From NCBI RefSeq assembly GCF_022829515.1, contig NZ_JAKSYL010000122.1, positions 25,741-89,740 on the forward strand: a DNA stretch of 64,000 nt. Direction: 5' to 3'. Below, one piece after another: positions 1 through 9,243 of the stretch; within the stretch, counting starts at the first letter, position 1; every line of letters begins with the position of its first letter. The notes beneath the pieces are model-generated. The model did no database searches, was not told the DNA's origin, and worked only from the letters and a program-made list of their open reading frames with translations. The DNA is from Methylobacterium sp. J-048 (GTDB taxonomy: Bacteria > Pseudomonadota > Alphaproteobacteria > Rhizobiales > Beijerinckiaceae). Both the position numbers and the translations under genes were made by a program.

Positions 1-507
1 GCGCCCCACCCCGATCTGCAAGGCCGTCAGCTTGCCGAGAGCGGCATGAGTCAGCGTCATCGCGTTCAGGAGCGCGGCATGCGCATCGGTATAGGCGCTC
101 ATCGCGTTCGCATTGGCGTGTCGCACCAGATCGCTGATGAGCGGGTCGTTCCGGTCGATCTGCGCCTGAAGGTCCGCTGCGAGAACCTTCTCTTCAGGTG
201 TCAGATAGGTAGCGAGGTAATCGGCCCATTGCCGCTTCACGTTGGCCTGTTCGCGCTGGATAGTCTGAATGCCCGCGCGTGGATCGGTCTTCCCGTCCCG
301 CACGGATCGCGACGCCTCGACCATGGCGTCGTAGGCGTCGCGCAAGCCGCTGAACTGACCGAGCGGAACGACGCGATCATCGAAGACCGTCTGCAGGCTC
401 TTCGTGTTCCAGTAGAGCGCGAGATTGCCGAGTGCCGTCGCGCCCAACAACAGGACGCCCAAGACGCTGAGAAGCGCGATGAGGCGAATTCTTATGGTCA
501 GGCGCAT
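1..507 (-). CDS. Methyl-accepting chemotaxis protein, N-terminal part (runs off the window)
   Basis: Reading the minus strand from the ATG at 507 gives 169 codons open to the window edge. The product starts with a short basic segment and one hydrophobic helix (about residues 8-30, LIALLSVLGVLLLGATALG), then a long helical stretch. That stretch has the look of the four-helix-bundle ligand-binding domain of Tar-type receptors, including a WADYLATYLTPEEK motif near residue 95. Known role of the family: sensing an external or periplasmic ligand and signalling through CheA. The HAMP and signalling domains would lie outside the window, so the receptor class is inferred from this domain only. No chemotaxis partner gene is visible. 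The upstream side is a long AT-richer gap. Confidence 0.7.
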   Translation of the reverse strand, partial: MRLTIRIRLIALLSVLGVLLLGATALGNLALYWNTKSLQTVFDDRVVPLGQFSGLRDAYDAMVEASRSVRDGKTDPRAGIQTIQREQANVKRQWADYLATYLTPEEKVLAADLQAQIDRNDPLISDLVRHANANAMSAYTDAHAALLNAMTLTHAALGKLTALQIGVGR

Positions 508-1181
508 CAACGACGTCCGGTGTCAGGCGATTCGGCTCAAGAATTAAGGCGTCAAGATATCATCGGAGAGGTAAATCTAAAGTAGCGTTGTCATGTGCGA
601 CATCGGTTCGATTTTTATCAACTTTGAGTTTAAAGACGTGAAGAATCACGCTTTTTTTAAATGAAAAATGCGATTGTTTCTGTGCTGCTCTCTTCGATCC
701 GCCCGGTCTGATAGGCTTTCGGGCGAGAAAATGCGCACCGACGCTCGCCTAGCATCCGCTGTATCCTGGGCGCCGTACAGTCATGACACCCGCATCGAGA
801 CGGGCCACGTTTGGTCCGCACGTGGATGCAGGTCACCCCGGTTGCGCGATCCGACACGACGCCCGTGGCTTCGGCTCTGATCACCCCCTGCAGGCGTGAC
901 GCGGTTCGCGCAAATCAGCGTGTCTTGAGGCTGCCTCGGAACCGCTGGCTCGCATCGGGAAATGGAAAATTTTCTCTTCTCCCCTGAAGCCGCAAAAAAC
1001 CAGGCTCGAAGCATTTCATACAAGAGATTATCCTGCCTTTGACTCGCGTGTCGAAGACTAGCTATACTTCAGTGCCGGAATAAAGAACCTCACACCGATG
1101 CTCAATCGACGTAATGATTGCGGCATCATTATTCTTGATCTTGACGCAGCCGGTGACGGGTCTGCGCGCGGGCACGTTCGG
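508..1181. other. Intergenic gap between the chemotaxis receptor and the ABC transporter operon
   Basis: This 674-base stretch is AT-richer than its surroundings around 560-660 and 960-1130. Short open frames exist on both strands, but none has a convincing start, ribosome binding site or recognisable product. It should hold the divergent promoters of both neighbours, but I could not assign boxes. No RNA gene was recognised. Confidence 0.4.
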
Positions 1182-2090
1182 ATGCAGGATGCCTCACAGC
1201 GAACCGTGCCAGTGCTGAGACGGCAAAACCGCTCTGAGGTCGCGCAACTGAGCGACGCTCGGTCGTCGCGGCGGGGCGGTCCGGCGCGTGAGGCGGACCG
1301 CACGATCCTGGCGGTCGAAGGGCTGTCGCTGGCGTTCGGCGGCACCGTCGCCTTCGCGGAGATCGATCTGTCCGTGAAGGCGCATGAGATCCACGCCGTG
1401 ATCGGGCCGAACGGGGCCGGAAAATCGTCGCTGATCAACGCGATCAGCGGTCTCTACGCGCCGCAGGCCGGGCGCGTCCGGATCGGCGACGCATCCTTCG
1501 CCCGGGTCCCGAGCCGACAGCTCGCCGCTCTCGGCGTCGCGCGGACCTTCCAGAATCTGGCGCTCTTCGCCGGCTTGAGCGTGCGCGACAACATCCTCTC
1601 CGGGCTCGCAGGGGACCGGACAGCGGGCCTCGCCGCACAGCTCCTCGGCCTGCCCTCGGCCCGTCGCGAGGCACGCGAACATCTGGCGCGCGCCGCAGCG
1701 GTGATCGAACTTCTCGAACTCGGTTCGTTCGCCGAACGAAGAGCCGGCAGCCTGCCCTACGGCATTCAAAAGCGGGTGGAGCTGGCCCGCGCCCTGGTCG
1801 CCCGCCCGCGCTTGCTGCTGCTCGACGAGCCGATGGCCGGCATGACCGCCACCGAGAAGTCCGAGATGAGCGGCTTCATCCGCACGGCGCGCGAGACCTA
1901 TGGCACGGCGATCGTGCTGATCGAGCACGATATCGGCGTCGTCATGCGCCTGTCCGACCGGGTCACCGTGCTGGATCACGGCCGCCGCATCGCCACCGGT
2001 ACCCCGGCCGAGGTTCAGGCGAACCCGAAGGTGATCGCCGCCTATCTCGGCCTCGAATCCGAGGATGTCGCGGACGAGGACGCTGCGTGA
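1182..2090 (+). CDS. LivG-type ABC transporter ATP-binding protein
   Basis: This is the first gene of a five-gene branched-chain-amino-acid-type importer. It shows a Walker A box (GPNGAGKSS, about residue 75), the LivG-style variant signature LPYGIQKRVELARAL, a Walker B LLLLDEPMAGMT and the switch histidine in IEHDI. The open frame extends upstream to 1098. I chose the ATG at 1182 because the extra 28 residues are unlike the family; even so about 35 unaligned residues precede the domain, so the start may be later. The end overlaps the GTG of the next gene by four bases, which suggests translational coupling. Substrate is unknown; the class imports amino acids, amides or urea. Confidence 0.85.
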   Translation: MQDASQRTVPVLRRQNRSEVAQLSDARSSRRGGPAREADRTILAVEGLSLAFGGTVAFAEIDLSVKAHEIHAVIGPNGAGKSSLINAISGLYAPQAGRVRIGDASFARVPSRQLAALGVARTFQNLALFAGLSVRDNILSGLAGDRTAGLAAQLLGLPSARREAREHLARAAAVIELLELGSFAERRAGSLPYGIQKRVELARALVARPRLLLLDEPMAGMTATEKSEMSGFIRTARETYGTAIVLIEHDIGVVMRLSDRVTVLDHGRRIATGTPAEVQANPKVIAAYLGLESEDVADEDAA

Positions 2091-2980
2091 ACCCGGATCT
2101 CGCCTTCCTCATCGAGGTGATCGTCGGCGGCCTGCTGTCGGGCGTGATGTACGCCCTCGTGGCGATCGGCTTCGTGCTGATCTACAAGACCTCCGGCGTG
2201 CTCAACTTCGCCCAGGGGGCGATGGTTTTGTTTGCCGCGCTCACCTTCGTGAGCCTGCTGGAGCGCGGGCTGCCCTTCGCCGGCGCCCTCGCGGCGACCC
2301 TGGCAGTCATGGTCGTGCTGGGGCTCGCGATCGAGCGGGCGGTGCTCCGGCCCCTGGTCAACCAGCCGCCGATCACCCTGTTCATGGCGACCCTCGGGGT
2401 GTCCTACGTCATCGAGGGCGCGGCACAGCTCGCCTGGGGGACGCAGGTGCACGGGCTCGATCTCGGCATCGACGATACGCCGTTCGAGGTCGGCGGCGTG
2501 CTGGTCAGCCGGTTCGATCTGTTCGCCGCCGGGATCGCCGGGCTTATGGTCGCCGGTCTCACGGCGTTCTTCCGCTACACCCGCATCGGGCTCGCGTTCC
2601 GGGCGGTCGCCGACGACCCGTTGGCCGCCTTGAATGCCGGTCTGCGCCTGCCGCGGATCTGGTCGGCCGTCTGGATCGCCGCCGGCCTCGTCGCCCTGGT
2701 GGCGGGCCTCCTGTGGGGCGCGCGCCTCGGCGTTCAGTTCTCCCTGTCGCTGGTCGTGCTCAAGGCCCTGCCGGTGCTGGTGCTGGGCGGCTTCGATTCG
2801 ATCGCCGGTGCGATCCTGGCCGGCCTGATCGTCGGCGCGGCGGAGAAGCTGTCGGAAGTCTATCTCGGCCCGATCATCGGCGGCGGCATCGAGGGCTGGA
2901 TCGCCTATGTCGCCGCGCTCGCCTTCCTGCTGATCAGGCCCTCGGGCCTGCTCGGCCTGCGCACCATCGAGCGGGTCTGA
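2087..2980 (+). CDS. LivH-type branched-chain amino acid ABC transporter permease
   Basis: This 297-residue, very hydrophobic protein has about eight membrane helices. Its opening (a helix containing GGLLSGVMYALVAIGFVLIY, then TSGVLNFAQGAMV) is characteristic of the LivH permease family, and a cytoplasmic loop near VVLKALPVLVLGGFDSIAGA matches the family's coupling region. It starts at a GTG that overlaps the stop of the ATPase gene and is followed four bases after its stop by the second permease. It would pair with that LivM-type subunit in the inner membrane. Length is typical. Confidence 0.88.
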   Translation: MNPDLAFLIEVIVGGLLSGVMYALVAIGFVLIYKTSGVLNFAQGAMVLFAALTFVSLLERGLPFAGALAATLAVMVVLGLAIERAVLRPLVNQPPITLFMATLGVSYVIEGAAQLAWGTQVHGLDLGIDDTPFEVGGVLVSRFDLFAAGIAGLMVAGLTAFFRYTRIGLAFRAVADDPLAALNAGLRLPRIWSAVWIAAGLVALVAGLLWGARLGVQFSLSLVVLKALPVLVLGGFDSIAGAILAGLIVGAAEKLSEVYLGPIIGGGIEGWIAYVAALAFLLIRPSGLLGLRTIERV

Positions 2981-2984
2981 GCCG

Positions 2985-4019
2985 ATGGCTGGAATCGCGT
3001 CCGTCGGCGCGCAACGCACCCTCCCCGCCGGCGTCACCAGCGTGGCGCTGGTGGCTCTGGTCGCTGTCGGAATCGTTCCGCTCATCGGCACGAGCTACCT
3101 GTACGAGGCGATCCTGACCCCGTTCCTGGCGCTGGCACTGGCCGGTCTCGGGCTGAACCTGCTGACTGGCTATGCCGGGTTGCTGTCCCTCGGCTCCGCA
3201 GCGTTCATGGCGGTCGGCGCTTACGCGGCCTTCAACCTGTCTCTGCGCCTGCCGTTCCTGCCGCTTCCGGTCGTGATCCTGATCGCCGGGGGCGTCGCCG
3301 CCCTGACCGGGGTGATCGCCGGCCTGCCGGCCCTGCGGCTGCGCGGCTTCTACCTCGCGGTCTCGACGCTCGCGGTGCAGTTCTTCGTCGCCTGGGCGCT
3401 CAACCGCATCGGTTGGCTGTCTAACGACAGCCCGTCCGGGATCGTCTCTGCGCCGCGCCTGATTGTGGCGGGCATTTCGTTCGAGGATGCCCGCGGGCGC
3501 TACCTGTTCTCCCTCGCGGTGGTCGCGCTGCTGAGCTTCGCGGCGTGGCGGCTGGTGCGGTCGCCCACCGGCCGTGACCTCGTGGCGATCCGCGATCACG
3601 AGATTGCGGCCCGGATCACCGGCGTGCGGGTGGCGCGCACCAAGCTGCTCGCCTTCGCGCTCTCGTCGTTCATCGTCGGGGTGGCGGGGGTGCTCTGGGC
3701 CTTCGCCTATCTGCGGACGCTGGAACCCGCCGGCTTCAACCTCGATCGCTCGTTCCAGATCCTGTTCATCGTCATCATCGGCGGGCTGGGCACCCTGCGC
3801 GGTGCCTTTCTGGGCGCGGGGTTCATCGTCGTCCTGCCGCTGGTGCTGGCGCGTCTCGGCGCCGCGATGCTGGGCGACGGCTTCGATTCCGGCACCCTCG
3901 AGATGTGCCAGCGCATGGTGCTCGGGACGCTGATCGTCGCCGTGCTGATCCGCGAGCCTGCTGGCCTGACCGCCCTCCTCGACCGCGCCGTTGGCCGGCT
4001 TCGGGGTCGGGCGGACTGA
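2985..4019 (+). CDS. LivM-type branched-chain amino acid ABC transporter permease
   Basis: The 344-residue membrane protein carries LivM hallmarks. These are LALALAGLGLNLLTGYAGLLSLG near residue 50, LPALRLRGFYLAVSTLA near 115, a cytoplasmic segment with GRDLVAIRDHEIAARITGV near 200 and LFIVIIGGLGTLRGAFLGA near 260. It follows the LivH-like gene by four bases and precedes the binding-protein gene by 33 bases, within one operon. It forms the second half of the inner-membrane channel. Confidence 0.88.
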   Translation: MAGIASVGAQRTLPAGVTSVALVALVAVGIVPLIGTSYLYEAILTPFLALALAGLGLNLLTGYAGLLSLGSAAFMAVGAYAAFNLSLRLPFLPLPVVILIAGGVAALTGVIAGLPALRLRGFYLAVSTLAVQFFVAWALNRIGWLSNDSPSGIVSAPRLIVAGISFEDARGRYLFSLAVVALLSFAAWRLVRSPTGRDLVAIRDHEIAARITGVRVARTKLLAFALSSFIVGVAGVLWAFAYLRTLEPAGFNLDRSFQILFIVIIGGLGTLRGAFLGAGFIVVLPLVLARLGAAMLGDGFDSGTLEMCQRMVLGTLIVAVLIREPAGLTALLDRAVGRLRGRAD

Positions 4020-4052
4020 TGTTTTTCCAACCCAGAAGATTGTGAGACGCCG

Positions 4053-5429
4053 ATGATGTCAGGACCCCGCATGCGCGCCGCCCTCCTGGCCGGAGCCGCC
4101 CTGCTCGGCCTCGCCGGCGCAGCCGAGGCCGACGAGCAGTATTTTCCGCTGCAGAGCTACCGCGTCGGCCCCTACGCGGCCGGCGGCACCGGCTTCTTCG
4201 GCGGCTTCATCGACTACCTGAACCTCATCAACAGCCGCGACGGCGGCGTGAACGGCGTCAAGCTGACCTGGAGCGAGGGCGAGACCCAGTACGAGGTCGA
4301 GCGCGGCGTCGAAGTCTACGAGCGGTTGAAGTCGCGGCCCGGCATCGCCGCCAGGAACCCGCTCTCGGTGGGCATCGCCTACGCGATGATCGACCGGGTC
4401 ACCGCCGACAAGGTGCCGCTGATCACCATCAACCACGGCCGCACCGATTCCACCGATGGGCGGGTGTTTCCCTACGTCTTCCCGCTCCTGCTCAATCCCT
4501 ACAGCGAGACCAGCGGCATCGTCGCGTATCTCGGCACCCGGGCTGGCGGCCTGGACAAGCTCAAGGGCAAGACGATCGCGGTGCTCTACCACGGCTCGCC
4601 CTACGGCAAGGAGACGATCCCGATCTTCGAGACGCTGGCCAAGACCTACGGTTTCAAGGTCGAGCAGATCGAGGTGCCGCATCCCGGCAACGAGCAGCAA
4701 TCACAATGGCTCACGATCCGGCGCCTGCGGCCCGATTTCGTGGTCCTGCGCGGCTGGGGCGTGATGAACCCCGTCGCTTTGAAGACCGCCCAGAAAACCG
4801 GCTTCCCGGTGGACCACATCGTCGGGAATGTCTGGTCGAACTCGGAGGAGGACGCGATCCCGGCCGGCGATGCCGCGAAGGGCTACGTCGCCATCACCAC
4901 CCAGGCGTCCGGTACGGAATACCCGGTGATCCAGGAGATCGTCCGCAAGGTCTACGAGCCGGGGAACGGCAATCTGGCGGACAAGAAGCGCATCGGCAGC
5001 GTCTATCACAATCTCGGCGTGCTCAACGGCATCCTCAACGTCGAGGCGGTGCGGATCGCGCAAGGACGCTTCGGCAAGCGCACGCTGACCGGTGACGAGG
5101 TCCGCTGGGGCTTCGAGCATCTGCGCATCGACGAGGCCCGGGTGGCCGAACTCGGCGCCAAGGGTCTGTTCCACTCGATCAACGTCACCTGCGCCAACCA
5201 CGAGGGCGAGGGCCGCGTCACCTTCCAGCAATGGGACGGCGCGAAATGGAAGGTCGTCTCCGACTGGATCGCCCCGGACTGGGCCAGCCTGCGCCCGATC
5301 ATCGAGGCTTCGTCCACGGCCTACGCCAAGGAGCACGGCTTGACCCCGCGCGACTGCGCCGCCGAGGAACAGGCGGATGCCGGTACCAGGAATACCTCGG
5401 CCGAGCACGCGGCGGCGGAAAGCCGGTGA
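4053..5429 (+). CDS. ABC transporter substrate-binding protein (type I periplasmic binding fold)
   Basis: The 458-residue protein opens with a Sec signal peptide (AALLAGAALLGLAGAAEA, cleavage near residue 26). The mature part reads as a LivJ-like bilobed binding protein with an inserted feature, GGTGFFGGFIDYLNLIN, near residue 45. ATG codons at 4053, 4056 and 4071 are all possible starts. It lies between the permease genes and the second ATPase, unusual but not rare for this class, and its TGA overlaps the GTG of the next gene. The C-terminal 35 residues are Ala/Glu-rich and probably disordered. The ligand cannot be read from the sequence. Confidence 0.82.
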   Translation: MMSGPRMRAALLAGAALLGLAGAAEADEQYFPLQSYRVGPYAAGGTGFFGGFIDYLNLINSRDGGVNGVKLTWSEGETQYEVERGVEVYERLKSRPGIAARNPLSVGIAYAMIDRVTADKVPLITINHGRTDSTDGRVFPYVFPLLLNPYSETSGIVAYLGTRAGGLDKLKGKTIAVLYHGSPYGKETIPIFETLAKTYGFKVEQIEVPHPGNEQQSQWLTIRRLRPDFVVLRGWGVMNPVALKTAQKTGFPVDHIVGNVWSNSEEDAIPAGDAAKGYVAITTQASGTEYPVIQEIVRKVYEPGNGNLADKKRIGSVYHNLGVLNGILNVEAVRIAQGRFGKRTLTGDEVRWGFEHLRIDEARVAELGAKGLFHSINVTCANHEGEGRVTFQQWDGAKWKVVSDWIAPDWASLRPIIEASSTAYAKEHGLTPRDCAAEEQADAGTRNTSAEHAAAESR

Positions 5430-6214
5430 CGCAAGCGGCCAGCAACACCCTCCTGCGCGTCGAGGCGCTGGAGGCCCGCTACGGCGGTGCGGTCCGTGCG
5501 CTCGACAGGGTCGATCTCCATGTCGACGCGGGCGAGATCGTGGCGCTGGTCGGCGCCAACGGTGCCGGCAAGACCACCCTGTTGCGGGCGATCTCCAACC
5601 TCCTGCCGGCCGTGCGGGGGCAGGTCACGGGCGGGCGCATCACCTACGCGGGCGCGGATGTCGGACACAGCCGCACCGACGCTCTGGTGCGCCGCGGCCT
5701 CGTCGGCGTGCTCGAAGGGCGCCACTGCTTCCGCGCGCTCACGATCGAGGAGAACCTCGTCACCGGCGGCCTCGGGCGCGGTGCCTCGCGTAGCGAGCTT
5801 CGGGCGGATCTGGAGCGGGTCTACGACCTGTTTCCACGGCTCAGGCAGAAGCGCGCCATCGCGGCGGGCCTCGTCTCCGGCGGCGAGCAGCAGATGGCCG
5901 CGATCGGCCGCGCCCTGATGGGCCGTCCAAAACTCCTCGTCCTCGACGAGCCTTCGATGGGCCTCGCGCCGAAGATCGTGGAGGAGATCTACCGGATCCT
6001 CGCCGCCCTCAACCGCGATGAGGGCCTCTCGCTGCTGGTGGCCGAGCAGAATGTCCGGCTCGCCTTGCGCCATGCTCACCGGGCCGTGGTGCTGGAGAAC
6101 GGCCGCAGCGTGCTGGAAGGCAGCGCCGCTTCCCTGCGCGGTCGCGACGACGTGAAGGCGTTCTATCTCGGCGCCGGCGTCGCCCCCCGGCCGGCCGCCC
6201 TCGCCCTGGGGTGA
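5426..6214 (+). CDS. LivF-type ABC transporter ATP-binding protein
   Basis: This is the second ATPase of the importer: Walker A GANGAGKTT (about residue 43), signature VSGGEQQMAAIGRAL, Walker B LLVLDEPSMGLAP, and VAEQNVRLALRHAHRAVVL, all typical of LivF. I chose the GTG at 5426 because it overlaps the preceding stop and starts shortly before the first beta strand (LLRVEALEARYGG). An in-frame extension to 5231 lies wholly inside the binding-protein gene and is rejected. The 262-residue length is a little above the usual 235-240. Confidence 0.87.
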   Translation: MTQAASNTLLRVEALEARYGGAVRALDRVDLHVDAGEIVALVGANGAGKTTLLRAISNLLPAVRGQVTGGRITYAGADVGHSRTDALVRRGLVGVLEGRHCFRALTIEENLVTGGLGRGASRSELRADLERVYDLFPRLRQKRAIAAGLVSGGEQQMAAIGRALMGRPKLLVLDEPSMGLAPKIVEEIYRILAALNRDEGLSLLVAEQNVRLALRHAHRAVVLENGRSVLEGSAASLRGRDDVKAFYLGAGVAPRPAALALG

Positions 6215-6412
6215 CGCTTGAAGGGCAGTCCTTGATCGCGCTGCAAGCCGAAGGTCTTCCACCGTAAGGTTCGGGCGAGCGAGCATGACGCTCCCGACAC
6301 TCTGCGGAACCCGGAGGATCAGCGCCAAACGTATCGGTCATGCAAGCTGACTCGGACTCAGACGAAAGGCGTTGGGTGCGACGCGTCGGCCCCTCAAAAC
6401 CTCTCGATGCTG

Positions 6413-7516
6413 TCATCGAGCCTGGCGCCACTTCAGATAGGCCTGATAGATTTCTTCTTTTCCGGCCTGCCGGTTGGCCTGCGCCTGGAAGAAGCGGTCG
6501 AGATCCGGTTGAGAGGCCACGTCCTGCTCGTGGTGACGATCGAGCCACTCCTGCGCGGGGCGGAAGCGCGTCCATCCGTTCACCGAGGCCGCCAGGTTGA
6601 CCTCGCGCCATTTCGGATGCCGCTGCGGGGCCAGGAACTTGTCGAACTGGCCGAAGAAGGCGTCGACGAACCGGACGAGCTTCTCGTAGCGCGGCGATCC
6701 CCGCGGGCTGTTGTAGACCCCCAGGACCGTGCCGACGGCGACGGTCTCGATCGCGTCCCCGTTCACGAGTTTCGGATAATCGGCCTGCGTCAGGGTGGCG
6801 GGAACGTAGGCGTCGTTGATCGCATCGGGATAGGGCGCACTGACGAAGTGGAAGCGGTCTTCCGGGTCGAAGCCCGCGATGAAGGCCACGGGCTTGGCGG
6901 CTACCGAGGCGACGGCCTGGATCTCACCCTTGCGCAGCATTTCGAGGGCGGTCGGCTGGTCGACATTGACCGCCTCCACGCCGATGCCGAGCTCGCGGAA
7001 CATCGCGCGACCGCTATAATCGGTGCCGCTGCCCTTGACGTCGAAGCTGACCCGCTTCCCGGCGAGATCGCTGATCGTCCGGATCGCGTTCGGCGCGATG
7101 ATGTGCAGCTCGTCGTTGAACAGCTTGGCGATGAACTGGATGTGCCGCTCGATGTTCTTCAGGCGCTTATCCTGCCGCAGCTGTTCCAGCGTGTCGGTAC
7201 GGACGAAGCCCAGATCGACGCCCTTCAGGAATCGGATATCGTAGGCGTTCTCGCCCGCACCCTTGCCGAGGATCGGCAGGACCCGCAGCTTGTCGCCGTC
7301 GTCCAGCGCGAAGGCTAGGTCGGCACCGATCCGGAAATAGGTCCCGCCGGGGGTTCCCGTCACCACCGTGACGGTGTTCGCGTTCATGCGGTCGCCGAGG
7401 ATGGCCTCCGTCACGGAATCGGGGTGCGCCGATGATGCATCGGTTGCCATCGCGGCGGGACTTGCCACCAGGGCGGCAAGCCCGAAGAAGGCGGCGAATC
7501 TGGCGAGCCTCGGCAT
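6413..7516 (-). CDS. TAXI-family (TRAP-associated) extracytoplasmic solute-binding protein
   Basis: The 367-residue product has a signal peptide ending near AAMATDA, then TVVTGTPGGTYFRIGADLA, the typical opening of TAXI proteins, in which a small ligand such as glutamate or a dicarboxylate is bound in the periplasm. A GKGAGENAYDIRFLKGVDLGF segment fits the second conserved block. No TRAP membrane subunits (DctQ/DctM or the fused form) are near, so the protein may serve a distant transporter or act as a sensor subunit. It follows the next minus-strand gene by 47 bases and is probably cotranscribed with it. Confidence 0.78.
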   Translation of the reverse strand: MPRLARFAAFFGLAALVASPAAMATDASSAHPDSVTEAILGDRMNANTVTVVTGTPGGTYFRIGADLAFALDDGDKLRVLPILGKGAGENAYDIRFLKGVDLGFVRTDTLEQLRQDKRLKNIERHIQFIAKLFNDELHIIAPNAIRTISDLAGKRVSFDVKGSGTDYSGRAMFRELGIGVEAVNVDQPTALEMLRKGEIQAVASVAAKPVAFIAGFDPEDRFHFVSAPYPDAINDAYVPATLTQADYPKLVNGDAIETVAVGTVLGVYNSPRGSPRYEKLVRFVDAFFGQFDKFLAPQRHPKWREVNLAASVNGWTRFRPAQEWLDRHHEQDVASQPDLDRFFQAQANRQAGKEEIYQAYLKWRQAR

Positions 7517-7563
7517 GAATACGTCCCCCGCTGATCTGTCAGCTGTCCGTGGTTTGCGCGTCC

Positions 7564-8574
7564 TCAGCGACCTGTGGCGGCCAGGCGCCGCTCGTCCGCC
7601 CGGTCCTGGCGCGCGGCCTTCGCGTACAGACTCTGGGCGAGGTCTTGATCCGACCGCAGGCCGCGCACTTTCCAGGTCCGCAGCATCGCCGGGTCCCAGG
7701 TCTGCGCCAGCAGGAAGGTCGCGTTCGGCGCGTCGCGCGCTTGGGCGCGCTCCAGCAGGAGCCGGGCACCGCTGATGTCGCCGAGCCGGATCAGGCCCCT
7801 GGCACGCTCGACCAGCGGGTCGGCCACCGTCGCCGGACGCGCGGGCACCGCAGGGCGTGGAACGCTCGTAGCCTCGGTCCCGGCGCCGGGTTTCCTCTCG
7901 GCAATTGCGGGGGGCGCCGTGATTGCTTCACGGGGGGCGACAGGTGCGGGTTCCGGCACGAAGACATCGGAGGGCGGCGCGCCGGAATCGGCGACAACGG
8001 CAAAGGCCTGGAGGGGCGGCGCCGTCTCCCCGATTTGAGCGGAACGCCGCCCGGAACTGCCCGGCGCGTCGCCGCGGGCCGCCATGTCGCGGCTCATGCT
8101 CTCCGGTATGAAATTGACGGTGAGGCGGCTCGACGTGACATCGATGTGTCCGCCGGATTCCGGAGTCCAGATCGCCGCGACGGCGAGCGGGAAACTGCTT
8201 TCGCGCTCGTCGCCCTGCAGGATCTGGATCTTCGAAAGATCCCATGCGCTGACATCGACGTCGTTGTTGTCGCTGGTCGACGAAAACGTATTGGTCGAGT
8301 CGCTGATCGTGACGCCGCGGGGAAGCCCAAGCAGCTTGATCGCTTCGATATAGACATTCCGGACGCGGACCAGCTTGATGTCCAGAGGGAGCGCTACGCC
8401 GATCGTTCCGGAGGCGTCATGGGTTCTGATCAGGAGATCCGAGGTTGTGCCTTGCGTCGAATCCGCATCATTTCGGCTGACGGGCGCGGTGGGCTCCGAG
8501 CGGCGGCGACCGTCCTCACTCTGCGCGAAGGCAGGTAGGGACAGCGATAACGTCAGAGCGAGCGCTGTCGACAT
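7564..8574 (-). CDS. Exported protein of unknown function, proline/alanine-rich linker
   Basis: I do not recognise this 336-residue protein. It has a clear signal peptide (ALALTLSLSLPAFAQ). A folded N-terminal half (about 35-180) contains VDVSAWDLSKIQI and HIDVTSSRLTVNFIP. A low-complexity Pro/Ala region follows (190-260), then a helical C-terminus with RARGLIRLGDISGARLLLERA, which resembles one tetratricopeptide/Sel1-like repeat. The ATG at 8574 is preceded by GGGTGG; the frame is open to an ATG at 8607. It lies upstream of the TAXI protein gene in the same direction, so a joint function is plausible but not shown. Confidence 0.65.
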   Translation of the reverse strand: MSTALALTLSLSLPAFAQSEDGRRRSEPTAPVSRNDADSTQGTTSDLLIRTHDASGTIGVALPLDIKLVRVRNVYIEAIKLLGLPRGVTISDSTNTFSSTSDNNDVDVSAWDLSKIQILQGDERESSFPLAVAAIWTPESGGHIDVTSSRLTVNFIPESMSRDMAARGDAPGSSGRRSAQIGETAPPLQAFAVVADSGAPPSDVFVPEPAPVAPREAITAPPAIAERKPGAGTEATSVPRPAVPARPATVADPLVERARGLIRLGDISGARLLLERAQARDAPNATFLLAQTWDPAMLRTWKVRGLRSDQDLAQSLYAKAARQDRADERRLAATGR

Positions 8575-8607
8575 GCGTCCACCCCATATCCGGCAAGGCA
8601 TTTCCAT

Positions 8608-8850
8608 CGGATGCGCTCCGTGCCAGGCGTTTTATTGCTAATTTTTTCACCGAATATAATATCTCCAAATCATAGTCAATCAACAGCGATTATCGCCAGT
8701 TACGGTCGGCTAGACGATGGTGACAAACACGGTCTTTTTAGAAGCCACACCGATCCGAGCAGCCCGCATTAACGCCGCTCGACATGTTTCGCGCGCCGAT
8801 CCGCGGGAGATTTCAGCCGGCACAGCAGGATGGGATTGATCGGAGGACGT
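8608..8850. promoter_or_regulatory. AT-rich upstream region of the TAXI operon
   Basis: Positions 8640-8720 are strikingly AT-rich for this genome. On the minus strand they contain TTGACT followed by a TATATT-like box about 15 bases later, a possible but short-spaced promoter for the gene starting at 8574. No gene is visible here. Confidence 0.3.
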
Positions 8851-9126
8851 TCAGGTCCGGGGCGCGTTCCGGCCGCTATTGCCGTGCCCGTTCCCGGTGC
8901 CGAAATTTCCGTTGCCGTTCGTCTGATTGCCGTTTCCGTTATTCGAGCCGGCGTTGCCATTGCCATTGCCGTTGCCCGAGCCGACCGGTGAGATCTGCGT
9001 ATGGGGCCGATCTCGTGCCAGCTCTGCGAGGGCGGCTACGCGGCCGGGCGCGGCCTGGGCCGCGCTGAGCCCGAGCAGGCTGAGCGCGAGAACAGCGAGG
9101 GTTCGATGCACGGCTCTCGGCTCCAT
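8851..9126 (-). CDS. Small exported Gly-Asn repeat protein
   Basis: The 91-residue product has a signal peptide (LAVLALSLLGLSAAQA, cleavage near residue 25), a short linker, then about 45 residues made almost only of Gly and Asn (GSGNGNGNGNAGSNNGNGN and similar) with scattered Thr/Phe/His. A purine-rich GAGGAGGG lies about 11 bases before the ATG. It is the last of three adjacent same-strand genes of this type. Function is unknown. The composition suggests an extended, surface-exposed or self-associating polymer rather than an enzyme. Confidence 0.65.
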   Translation of the reverse strand: MEPRAVHRTLAVLALSLLGLSAAQAAPGRVAALAELARDRPHTQISPVGSGNGNGNGNAGSNNGNGNQTNGNGNFGTGNGHGNSGRNAPRT

Positions 9127-9243
9127 CAGATGCGTCGCCCTCCTCGGGGCGACTCCGGTCGCGTGCGGACGGGAAATGCGCCCGTCCCGAATTTCGAGAC
9201 GCGCGCCGCCGCCTGAACGGTGCCAGCTTCGACGGTGGACGCC

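Noticed and set aside
657..1023. Short open frames in the first intergenic gap
   Set aside because: Arg/Cys-rich products, no ribosome binding site and no family resemblance.
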